Assembly: GCA_900549885.1 (NCBI GenBank)
Contig: URQA01000064.1
Location: 1 to 12,923, forward strand
Direction: 5' to 3'
Length of the DNA stretch: 12,923 nt
DNA from: an uncultured Eubacteriales bacterium
GTDB taxonomy: Bacteria; Bacillota; Clostridia; Oscillospirales; Oscillospiraceae
Part shown: positions 6,475 to 12,923 of the stretch, one piece after another
Layout of the letters: every line of letters begins with the position of its first letter
Numbering within the stretch: position 1 is the stretch's first letter
Notes under the pieces: model-generated
Databases searched by the model: none
Seen by the model: the letters and a program-made list of their open reading frames with translations, nothing else
Told to the model about the DNA's origin: nothing
Program-made: the position numbers and the translations under genes

Positions 6475-6516
6475 AAAGAAAGGCAGCGTGCCACTCGGCA
6501 CACTGTCTTTCTTTTT
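6475..6516 (+). terminator. Strong intrinsic terminator after SLH gene
   Basis: Bases 6475-6492 pair with 6497-6514 over 18 positions, with one C-A mismatch and one G-T wobble, around the 4-base loop ACTC. The right arm ends in TTTCTTTTT. The A-rich left base and T-rich right base also make it a plausible terminator on the opposite strand. It separates the SLH unit from the adhesin gene, so the adhesin should have its own promoter or depend on read-through. Confidence 0.85.
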
Positions 6517-6533
6517 GCCCATTTTGCATTCCC

Positions 6534-6539
6534 TACAAT
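6534..6539 (+). promoter_or_regulatory. Candidate -10 box for adhesin gene
   Basis: TACAAT (5 of 6 matches to TATAAT) follows the terminator by 17 bases and lies 73 bases before the adhesin start. No good -35 is visible at 16-18 bases upstream, where the sequence is the T-run of the terminator. Weak candidate. Confidence 0.25.
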
Positions 6540-6573
6540 TCAATCAAGCCCAATCAAGGGGGGATGCACCTAT

Positions 6574-6598
6574 GGGTAGGGGCGTCCTCCCGATTTTT
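6574..6598 (+). terminator. Short hairpin plus T-run just before adhesin RBS
   Basis: GGG (6574-6576) and AGG (6578-6580) pair with CCT (6586-6588) and CCC (6589-6591), with one bulged T and the loop GGCGT; TTTTT (6594-6598) follows. The ribosome binding site GGAGG starts at 6601. The stem is only six pairs, so it is a weak terminator, or an attenuator or mRNA stabiliser. Confidence 0.4.
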
Positions 6599-6611
6599 AT
6601 GGAGGTCGCTC

Positions 6612-9600
6612 ATGAAAAAAAGACTGATTTCGATGCTCCTGGCTCTCCTTGCGGTCATGGGGCTCCTGCCAACCGCCGCTTTTGCTGCGTCCACCCCAGA
6701 GGAAGCCTTGGGGGAAGTTCAGATTTACAATGGCGGGGTTGAAATGTCTTATCTGTCCATCAATGGGCGGATCAGATCCCAAATTTACACCTATTACAAT
6801 TATGATAACGGGAGCGGGAGCACTCGGGAGATTCCCGCTTACTGTGTCAACCCGAACACGCTGGGGGTCCCTCAGACCGTGGGAGTCGGTGAGAGTATTG
6901 AATATCTCGCCGATGAAAAAGCCAGCGATCCCAAGGTTGTCGGTATCGTGGCCAACGGCTATCCCACGCGAAGCCTGGCCGAGCTGGGACTGGAAAACAA
7001 ATATCAGGGCTACTACGCAACTAAAATGGCCCTGTGGTGTTATCTTCTCAGCAACTGGGACATCAACAACCTCAAGGTCAATCCCAACCTGACCGGCGTA
7101 GAACTTCAAAGAGCACAGAAGATTTTGGCTGCGGCAAAGGACATTTACGCCCGTGGTACGGCCTGGAATGAAATGCTCTCCCCTGAAGTGACCTGTACCC
7201 CAGACCGGGATACCGCCTATGAGGTCACCATTGACGGAAAGCAGTACAAGCAACAGGTCTTTACTTTCTGGTCTAAAACCTGGGTATGCGATTACTCCGT
7301 CAATGTCGCGTTTTCTGTGCCGGACGATGTACCTGATGGGACCCGCATCGTGGACATGAATAATCAGGATATTACCACGATCACCACTGAGGGTACAGGC
7401 GACGGCTATGCCGGCAAATTCAAAATCCTATATCCTCTGGAAAGTGTGCAGGGCAAGACCGGCAGCGTCCAGTTGTCTTTCAACACAAATGTCTATAAGT
7501 ACGCTGTATTTTTTGCGATATGTCAAGAGAAAGATGAATATGGCGAACTCCAGAATTATGTGGTAGATACTGACCCCACTACAACAATGCAGTTGTCCGC
7601 ATACAGCAACTACTCGGACGGTACGACCATCGAGTATGAAACCGGATTGCGCATCATCAAGTATGAGACCGGCACCGAGATTCCAATTAGTGGGGCACTG
7701 TTCGAGGTCATCGGCCCCGACGGTGATTCCGTAGGTACTTTTGTGACCAACGGGGACGGCCGCATCGAAATTCCGCTTAAAAAGAGCGGGAATTATACCG
7801 TAGTTGAACGGGAAGCTCCACAGCATTATATGATCAGCGAGGAGCCTGCCCAGAATGTCACCGTCGTCTACGATGAAGTAGCCGAGGTGACATTTTTTAA
7901 TGACCCCTACGGTACTCTGCGTATTGAGAAAAAATCCAATACCGGCATGAACCTGCCGGGGGCAGTCATCACAGTCGAGCATATTGAGTCGGGACAGACC
8001 TTTACCGCTACGACATCAAGTGCAGGCGTTGCTATTTTCGATGCGATTCCCTTGGGCGCATACCGGATTCAGGAGAAGACTGCTCCGGTGGGCTGGCAGT
8101 TGGATGATACCGTCTACACCGCCACGGTGGTGGCCGGTGAGACCACCACAATCCCTATCATCAACGAGGAGTTACCGGGATTGCGGATCATCAAATATGA
8201 TCGAAAAAATATGGTCGCCATGCCCAATGTCACTTTCGCTGTTTATCGGGATGGCGAATTTTTAGGCAATTTCAAGACGGATCAATTTGGTGAAATCTTG
8301 ATTGCCGATGCAGAGCCAGGTACTTACCGGGCGTTTGAGGTAGATACCGGCGATGAGGGGCACATTCTGGACACCACCCCCCAGGAGGTAGAGCTCCACG
8401 CTGGAGACGGCATTAAAGAGCTGATGTTTTTCAACGACATGAAGCCGGGATTAAAGCTCATCAAGGTGGATTCCGACGATCCCTCCAAGGTAATCCCCAA
8501 CGCTGTATTCGAGATCAAATCGGTGGAGGGGACCTATGGCCCCCAGGAGTTCCGGACTGACCAGAGCGGAGAAATCGACCTGTCTATGCTCCCTGCCGGC
8601 TCCTATGTGGTAACTGAAAAATCCTGTGATGGCTACATCATCGATGAGGCCCAGCGCATCATTGAGCTGAAGCCAAATGAAGACGCCCAATTCGTTTTTA
8701 CCAACCATGTCAAGCCCTCCCTCCAGCTTATCAAACTGAGCAGCGATGGCTCCCGGCTGGCCGGGGTGACTTTCCGCATCGCCAGGATTGAGGACGGCAG
8801 CCACTACCTGGACCGCACCACCAATTCCAATGGCGAGATCCTGATTTCCGATCTGGAGCCTGGCGTTTATTCCGTCCGCGAATTGTCCTCTGTGCAGGAC
8901 CACATCCCGGACGATACCGAGCACCATGTAGAACTGTTCCCGGGCCAGACCAGTACGATCACTCTGACCAACGACAAGCGCCCCAACCTCTATATCCATA
9001 AAACCGACGCCGACACCGGGGAGCCTATTGAGCATACGGTCTATTTGGTGAAAGGTGCGGACGGCCACTCTATCGCGGAAGTGGAGACGGACGAGAACGG
9101 CGTCGCCGTGGTGGAGAACTTGCTGCCCGGCGTCGTGGAGATCATCGAAAAGTCGGTCCCGGAGCCCTACCTGCTGGCCGAGGAGTCTCAGATGGTGACG
9201 CTGCTCCCCAACCGGGATCGGGATGTCTATTTCCAAAATTATAAGCGCCCGACCATCGAGATCATCAAGGAAAATTCCATCACACATGATCGAATCGAAA
9301 ATGTGCCGTTCCAGGTCTGGTATGCCTCCAACAACACCGCTACCGGAGAGTACAACGACCTGGGCGTTTTCTACACCGATGAAGAGGGCCGTATCGTGCT
9401 CTCCGACCCGGACCTCTCTCTTCGTGACGGTTGGTTTCGGGTAAAGGAGCTGGAGCCTGCACCGGGCTTTGCTCTGGCGGACCCGGACACACAGGAGGCC
9501 TTTATCGCCGCTGGTGAGGGCCATACATTCCGCTTCCTCAACAGACCGCTCTCAGCTATTTCCGTATGGAAATATGACAGTGAGACCGGGGCCGCTATTG

Positions 9601-11816
9601 AGGGGGCTGTGTTCCAGGTCCGGTATCTCTCCGGCAACACCTCCGGCACCGGCGGCACGGTCATCGGCACTTACCGAACTTCGGTGAACGGCTCTTTCAC
9701 CGTCACGGGCTGCAAGGCCGGCACTTACATTATCGAAGAGCTCTCCAGTGACGGCTCTCATGTGATCGACACCCCGCCCCAAACAGTGTACCTCTCCGGC
9801 AAAGATCAGGAGGTTGTTCAGGTCTATTTTAACAACAGCCCCAAGGGCTCGCTGCTTATCAAAAAGGTGTCCAGTGCCGACAATTCCCCGATTTCTGATG
9901 TTCAGTTCTTTGTGACTGAGAGCGACGGGACCGTGGTGGGCGACAGCAACGGCTACTTCGTGACCGATTCCGCGGGGACCATCCTCATTGAGGGCATCGA
10001 CCCTGGCACCACACTCGTGGTCAAAGAAACCCGGGCGAAAGATGGTTTCATCCTGGATGACACACCCCAGACGGCCCAAATCCAAGCCGGGCAAACGGTT
10101 ACCCTCGAATTTCGCAATCAACCCACAGGACAACTCATTATCCACAAACTCTCTGGCAATGACAAGAAAACGCCGCTTGAAGGGGTACAATTCAAAATCA
10201 CATACTCTGACGGAAGTTTTGTGGATGCCGACAGCGGGCAGCTCTCCAGCAATGGCCTGTACTGGACCAACTCGGAAGGTCAGATTATTCTTTCCGGCCT
10301 CACAGGCACAGTGGTGGTAACGGAGGTGGAAAGCATCCCGGGCTATACGATTGACCCCAATACGCAGTCCCAAACCGTGGTGATCAATCCCAATGACACG
10401 CAGGAGCTGTATTTTTACAACAATCCCATAGGCGGAATTGAAATTATCAAGGTCAACGCGAGCAAGACCTCCGAAAGAATTCCCGATACCACTTTTGAGA
10501 TCCGCCGCATGGATGATGCCTTGGTAGATACCATCACTACCGATAAAAACGGCAGGGCCTACCTTGCCCTGGAGGACGGCTCTTATTACGCGATTGAGAT
10601 CGAGGCCAACCCGGATTTCGTGCTGGACGACACCCCGCACTATTTTGAAGTTAAAGACGGGAAAGTGACCACTCTGCGGGTCACCAACGCCGCCGCATCT
10701 GGAATCCTGATCCACAAGGTGGATACCAGCGGAGAAGGTATCTATGGCGTCAAGTTCTTACTCTACGACGAGGACCGCAATCCCATCGGTGAGTTCACCA
10801 GCGACGATGACGGCTATGTTTATATCACCGCTGATGATCTCCCGGATGGTGCCAATACCAGCGGACGCTTTTATCTGAGAGAGCTGGAGGCGGCCGAGGG
10901 CTACATCTTGGATAAGGAATATAAGACCGTCTATGTGCGTCCGGGCCGCACGGCGGAAATTGAGTGGGTCAACGAAGCCATCACAGGTCAAATTCAGATC
11001 TACAAATACGCCGCCGAAGCAAACTCCGTCACAGGCGTTCCGGCCGGGACTCCCCTCCAGGGAGCAGTCTATGAAATCATCAATGAGCGCAGCGGCCGGG
11101 TGGTGGACTATATCACTACCGATGCCCGGGGTGTTGCGGCCTCCAAACCCCTGCCTTTGACACGCTATAAAATCCGGGAAGTCACCGCGCCTGCCTATTT
11201 CCAGCTTGATCCTACCGTCCACGATGTCACACTGGAGTATGCGGGGCAGATCATCAAAATCGCGGCCTATGACAAGCCGGCCAATCTGAAGGTCACTGTC
11301 ACCAAGACCGGCAACAAGCAACTTCTGGCCGGAGATTCCATGCGCTATGACCTTACCGTGGCGAACAATTCCAATGTGCCGCTGGAGAACTTCTACCTCC
11401 ACGACCGCTTCCCCACCGACTGCGCCACAGCCAAGACCATCACAACCGGCACCTATAACACCCGTCTCAACTACCAGATCACCTATAAGACCAATTACAA
11501 TGACTACCGGGTGCTTGCTACCAACCTGCTCAGCACCAACAATTATGCCTTTGACCTTTCCGCCATCTCGCTGATGCAGGACGAGGTGGTCACGGATGTG
11601 CGTCTGGAGTTCGGCAAGGTGCCGGCTGGCTTTGCTTCTGTGGTAAAGCCTACCGTTACCATCCAGACCAGCGCCAACCTTGCCAATGGCTATCAGGTGG
11701 TCAACCGGGCCGACGCGGGTGGCCAATATATGAGCCAGTGGGAGACCGGACGCGCCGCATGGATCACCCTGATCGTCAAGCTCAATCAGCCCAATCTCCC
11801 CAAAACCGGCTATTGA
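6612..11816 (+). CDS. Giant CnaB-repeat surface adhesin with C-terminal LPKTG
   Basis: The 1734-residue secreted protein has a signal peptide (1-26, ending TAAFA), a thioester-domain-like head (about 30-340; Cys78 in AYCVNPN, and GYYATKMALW at 132-142), 13 CnaB/SpaA-type repeats of about 90 residues (345-1558), a DUF11-like domain (about 1559-1728) and the ending LPKTGY. Repeats open with a strand holding Lys (RIIKYE, IYKYA), have a central Glu (VVERE, RELE) and close with an Asn (FFND, YFNN). This is the triad that forms internal isopeptide bonds; the last repeat has Asp instead. Repeats are diverged, not recent copies. ATG 6612 fits GGAGG at 6601-6605 and the signal peptide; the longer frame from 6471 starts inside the terminator. 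It probably mediates contact with other cells. Unusual: no membrane helix or charged tail follows LPKTG, and Gln of the TQxA motif is Lys138. Confidence 0.9.
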   Translation: MKKRLISMLLALLAVMGLLPTAAFAASTPEEALGEVQIYNGGVEMSYLSINGRIRSQIYTYYNYDNGSGSTREIPAYCVNPNTLGVPQTVGVGESIEYLADEKASDPKVVGIVANGYPTRSLAELGLENKYQGYYATKMALWCYLLSNWDINNLKVNPNLTGVELQRAQKILAAAKDIYARGTAWNEMLSPEVTCTPDRDTAYEVTIDGKQYKQQVFTFWSKTWVCDYSVNVAFSVPDDVPDGTRIVDMNNQDITTITTEGTGDGYAGKFKILYPLESVQGKTGSVQLSFNTNVYKYAVFFAICQEKDEYGELQNYVVDTDPTTTMQLSAYSNYSDGTTIEYETGLRIIKYETGTEIPISGALFEVIGPDGDSVGTFVTNGDGRIEIPLKKSGNYTVVEREAPQHYMISEEPAQNVTVVYDEVAEVTFFNDPYGTLRIEKKSNTGMNLPGAVITVEHIESGQTFTATTSSAGVAIFDAIPLGAYRIQEKTAPVGWQLDDTVYTATVVAGETTTIPIINEELPGLRIIKYDRKNMVAMPNVTFAVYRDGEFLGNFKTDQFGEILIADAEPGTYRAFEVDTGDEGHILDTTPQEVELHAGDGIKELMFFNDMKPGLKLIKVDSDDPSKVIPNAVFEIKSVEGTYGPQEFRTDQSGEIDLSMLPAGSYVVTEKSCDGYIIDEAQRIIELKPNEDAQFVFTNHVKPSLQLIKLSSDGSRLAGVTFRIARIEDGSHYLDRTTNSNGEILISDLEPGVYSVRELSSVQDHIPDDTEHHVELFPGQTSTITLTNDKRPNLYIHKTDADTGEPIEHTVYLVKGADGHSIAEVETDENGVAVVENLLPGVVEIIEKSVPEPYLLAEESQMVTLLPNRDRDVYFQNYKRPTIEIIKENSITHDRIENVPFQVWYASNNTATGEYNDLGVFYTDEEGRIVLSDPDLSLRDGWFRVKELEPAPGFALADPDTQEAFIAAGEGHTFRFLNRPLSAISVWKYDSETGAAIEGAVFQVRYLSGNTSGTGGTVIGTYRTSVNGSFTVTGCKAGTYIIEELSSDGSHVIDTPPQTVYLSGKDQEVVQVYFNNSPKGSLLIKKVSSADNSPISDVQFFVTESDGTVVGDSNGYFVTDSAGTILIEGIDPGTTLVVKETRAKDGFILDDTPQTAQIQAGQTVTLEFRNQPTGQLIIHKLSGNDKKTPLEGVQFKITYSDGSFVDADSGQLSSNGLYWTNSEGQIILSGLTGTVVVTEVESIPGYTIDPNTQSQTVVINPNDTQELYFYNNPIGGIEIIKVNASKTSERIPDTTFEIRRMDDALVDTITTDKNGRAYLALEDGSYYAIEIEANPDFVLDDTPHYFEVKDGKVTTLRVTNAAASGILIHKVDTSGEGIYGVKFLLYDEDRNPIGEFTSDDDGYVYITADDLPDGANTSGRFYLRELEAAEGYILDKEYKTVYVRPGRTAEIEWVNEAITGQIQIYKYAAEANSVTGVPAGTPLQGAVYEIINERSGRVVDYITTDARGVAASKPLPLTRYKIREVTAPAYFQLDPTVHDVTLEYAGQIIKIAAYDKPANLKVTVTKTGNKQLLAGDSMRYDLTVANNSNVPLENFYLHDRFPTDCATAKTITTGTYNTRLNYQITYKTNYNDYRVLATNLLSTNNYAFDLSAISLMQDEVVTDVRLEFGKVPAGFASVVKPTVTIQTSANLANGYQVVNRADAGGQYMSQWETGRAAWITLIVKLNQPNLPKTGY
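7644..11285 (+). repeat. Thirteen CnaB/SpaA-type protein repeats
   Basis: Residues 345-1558 of the adhesin divide into 13 units of about 85-101 residues. First unit 7644-7910, last ending at 11285. Each unit starts with a Lys-bearing strand (for example GLRIIKYETG, GQIQIYKYAA) and ends with a strand of the form F/Y-x-N. DNA identity between units is low to the eye. Unit boundaries are set by eye and may shift by a few residues. Confidence 0.85.
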
Positions 11817-11822
11817 CATGAT

Positions 11823-11857
11823 GGATAGGGGCGGCATTCTGTGTGCCGTCCCTATCC
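11823..11857 (+). terminator. Long hairpin after adhesin gene, no T-run
   Basis: GGATAGGGGCGGCA (11823-11836) pairs with TGCCGTCCCTATCC (11844-11857) over 14 positions with one G-T wobble and a 7-base loop. It starts 6 bases after the adhesin stop. No T-run follows; instead CCCTGAACGGAGG leads into the next ribosome binding site. It could protect the 3' end of the long adhesin mRNA, or cause pausing, rather than end transcription. Confidence 0.6.
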
Positions 11858-11876
11858 CCTGAACGGAGGTAAACAG

Positions 11877-12239
11877 ATGACCTATTCTTCCTACCTGAAT
11901 GATAAAGAACTCCGTGCGGCTGCGGATCGTTATACGGAGATGTATGGAGGACAATTTGAATGTGCCGATACAGGAGATGTCCTCCTTTATCGGAAGAACG
12001 AAGGAGACACATATATTTCGGTGAAAGCTGATTATCCGGTCCCGCTTTTTACCAAGCGGCTTCGGCAGGCCACCATGCACAAATACACAGTCAATTTACT
12101 GACGCTCTGGTGGATGCCTATTGATGAACAGGACCTGCAAGATATTCCCGGCTTCTATCGAAGGCTGTTCCAAGAGAGTGAGTGCAGCCCGGCCTCGGGC
12201 TTCGCAATGGAGTCTCCCCTAAGCCGGACGCCTAAATAA
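11877..12239 (+). CDS. Unknown small cytoplasmic protein
   Basis: The 120-residue protein (MTYSSYLNDKELRAAADRY...) has no signal peptide or membrane helix. It is not recognised. The middle looks like a small alpha/beta domain (GDVLLYRKNEGDTYISVKADYPVPLF), followed by a Trp-rich strand (LLTLWWMP) and a weakly conserved-looking C-terminal tail rich in Ser and Pro. GGAGG (11865-11869) lies 7 bases before ATG 11877; a longer frame starting at 11841 would begin inside the hairpin. It sits between the adhesin and the pilin-like gene, each flanked by hairpins, so it is probably transcribed with the conjugation genes. Function unknown. Confidence 0.75.
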   Translation: MTYSSYLNDKELRAAADRYTEMYGGQFECADTGDVLLYRKNEGDTYISVKADYPVPLFTKRLRQATMHKYTVNLLTLWWMPIDEQDLQDIPGFYRRLFQESECSPASGFAMESPLSRTPK

Positions 12240-12260
12240 TCAAAAACAACCGTCAATCAT

Positions 12261-12313
12261 GGACTGTGTGGGCAATTACCTCGGGAACGAGGGCGCTTAC
12301 ACAGTCCCTTTTT
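12261..12313 (+). terminator. Two-part terminator hairpin before pilin-like gene
   Basis: An outer stem GGACTGTGT (12261-12269) with ACACAGTCC (12299-12307) encloses an inner stem CCTCG/CGAGG (12279-12283 with 12288-12292) capped by a GGAA loop of the GNRA type. C and TTTTT (12309-12313) follow. The ribosome binding site GAGGAGG of the next gene starts at 12321. The fold is strong and looks like an intrinsic terminator or attenuator. Confidence 0.75.
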
Positions 12314-12335
12314 ATGCTCCGAGGAGGGATGCCCT

Positions 12336-12698
12336 ATGAAAAATCTTCTGGTCCGTCTCGGGCCTAAAGCCCCCCGCTATTATGTTCAGATAATGGCGTT
12401 TATTTTGATTGTGACCTATATGATTACGCCAGCTCTGGCCGTAGAGGATATGTGGACGGCCGCAAACCGTATCATCGTCGATGTCTATAACAAGATTGCC
12501 GGGATCAGCACCGTGCTGGCCGGCCTGATGTCTGCCGTTGCTGTGATTGGAGCCAAAGTTTCCAATAACCAGCATAAAACCGATCAGGCATGGGACTGGC
12601 TCAAGCGTATCTGGATCGCTTGGGCCATCATTAACGGAATGGGCGCCTTCCTGGCCTATGTCCGGCCTCTTTTTGACGGCCTGGCCACCATTCAGTAA
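12336..12698 (+). CDS. VirB2/TrbC-like small membrane protein (pilin candidate)
   Basis: The 120-residue protein has a long signal-like N-terminus (residues 1-36, ending ITPALA), a short loop, and two membrane helices at about 54-72 (AGISTVLAGLMSAVAVIGAKV) and 88-106 (IWIAWAIINGMGAFLAYV) with a basic loop between them. Length and layout match VirB2/TrbC-type conjugative pilins, which are processed by signal peptidase and line the transfer channel. ATG 12336 follows GAGGAGG at 8 bases. The gene is followed by a VirB6/TrbL-like gene in the same frame, as in many Gram-positive conjugation regions. There is no diagnostic sequence motif, so the family call rests on topology and neighbours. It could also be another small conjugation membrane protein. 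Confidence 0.55.
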   Translation: MKNLLVRLGPKAPRYYVQIMAFILIVTYMITPALAVEDMWTAANRIIVDVYNKIAGISTVLAGLMSAVAVIGAKVSNNQHKTDQAWDWLKRIWIAWAIINGMGAFLAYVRPLFDGLATIQ

Positions 12699-12699
12699 A

Positions 12700-12734
12700 C
12701 CTCTCAGCCATACGCCGGTTGGGAGGTGGTTTTT
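12700..12734 (+). promoter_or_regulatory. Hairpin covering the RBS of the channel gene, with T-run
   Basis: CCTCTCAGCC (12700-12709) pairs with GGTTGGGAGG (12717-12726) in 10 positions, two being wobbles, with a 7-base loop. The right arm is the ribosome binding site of the next gene and TTTTT follows at 12730-12734. The structure can act either as a terminator or as a switch that hides the ribosome binding site. Confidence 0.6.
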
Positions 12735-12923
12735 ATTCTTGAAGGAATTTTTAAGGGCTTTGTTCAGTGGGTTTACAGCCTGTGCCTTGAGATGGTCCAG
12801 TATATCGCAAATTCTCTTCTGGAAGTTTTTCAGATGGATCTCAGCTATTTCCGTCAGGTGGCTCCGGTCACAGACGATATTTTGAGTATCGTGATTGCCG
12901 TTGGGTGGGCGCTGCTTCTGGGC
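12726..12923 (+). CDS. VirB6/TrbL-like conjugation membrane protein (partial, runs off right edge)
   Basis: The frame stays open from after the pilin-like stop to the window end and gives 66 residues: (V)VFILEGIFKGFVQWV, then YSLCLEMVQYIANSLLEVF, MDLSYFRQVAPVTDDIL and a hydrophobic SIVIAVGWALLLG. An amphipathic N-terminus followed by a membrane helix is typical of VirB6/TrbL-type polytopic proteins of Gram-positive conjugation channels, and the gene order supports this. The start is uncertain: GTG 12726 lies inside the GGGAGG ribosome binding site (12721-12726), while ATT 12735 is the in-frame codon at the right spacing (8 bases). The given start is the outer limit. The 3' end is missing. Confidence 0.6.
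   Translation, partial: MVFILEGIFKGFVQWVYSLCLEMVQYIANSLLEVFQMDLSYFRQVAPVTDDILSIVIAVGWALLLG

Noticed and set aside
6471..6611. 47-residue N-terminal extension of the adhesin, and an in-frame ATG at 6564
   Set aside because: The frame starts inside the long terminator hairpin. ATG 6564 directly touches its G-run, leaving no spacing, and either start would bury the signal peptide that begins at 6612.
6573..6742. Second ORF starting at ATG 6573 with a G-run 9 bases upstream
   Set aside because: It overlaps the signal peptide and head of the adhesin in another frame, has no recognisable composition, and is better explained as a shadow. A leader role is not excluded but has no support.
8451..12080. 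Long antisense frames opposite the adhesin (about 357, 387 and 440 residues)
   Set aside because: They are mirror frames of a GC-rich repeat gene, lack ribosome binding sites and show no protein-family pattern.
12547..12885. Overlapping 112-residue frame at the right end
   Set aside because: It runs out of frame through the pilin-like gene and the channel gene; the frame that remains open to the edge gives a coherent amphipathic and membrane sequence instead.
1..12923. CRISPR arrays, tRNA or rRNA genes, insertion sequences, integrase or attachment sites
   Set aside because: No regularly spaced direct repeats, tRNA-like folds, transposase or recombinase motifs were found by reading both strands.

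Overview
The window looks like part of an integrative and conjugative element (ICE), or a related conjugative element, of a moderately GC-rich gut-type Firmicute, probably a Clostridia member (Oscillospiraceae or Lachnospiraceae grade). All supported genes lie on the + strand. The reasons are a ParA/ParB pair at the head of a co-directional gene train, strong AGGAGG-type ribosome binding sites, Gram-positive surface proteins (sortase, SLH, LPxTG/CnaB), and a small pilin-like membrane protein followed by what looks like a VirB6/TrbL-type channel protein running off the right edge. I infer the element type from gene order and protein character; no integrase, relaxase or attachment site is in the window.

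Layout. 1-240: promoter and a structured leader holding a candidate 23-codon leader ORF. 241-2086: parA and parB, overlapping. 2105-2153: intrinsic terminator-like hairpin. 2171-4931: a tightly coupled run of an unknown protein, an orphan HigB/Gp49-like toxin homologue, a 30-residue membrane microprotein, a single-pass membrane protein with large outer and inner domains, and a class D-like sortase. 4932-5115: a gap with a good sigma-A promoter. 5116-6469: a small unknown protein and a secreted three-SLH protein, closed by a very long terminator hairpin. 6612-11816: a 1734-residue adhesin (thioester-like head, 13 CnaB/SpaA-type repeats, DUF11-like domain, LPKTG at the extreme C-terminus). 11877-12239: unknown small protein. 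12336-12698: pilin-like protein. 12726 to the end: partial VirB6/TrbL-like protein.

How the parts may work together. ParA/ParB would stabilise or mobilise the element. The sortase, SLH protein and CnaB adhesin look like an element-borne cell-surface module placed directly before the conjugation channel genes, which suggests contact between cells or mating-pair stabilisation. The most unusual points are the LPKTG motif with only one residue after it (no membrane tail), the replacement of the expected thioester glutamine by lysine in the adhesin head, and the repeated hairpin plus T-run structures lying just in front of ribosome binding sites between genes of an otherwise continuous gene train.
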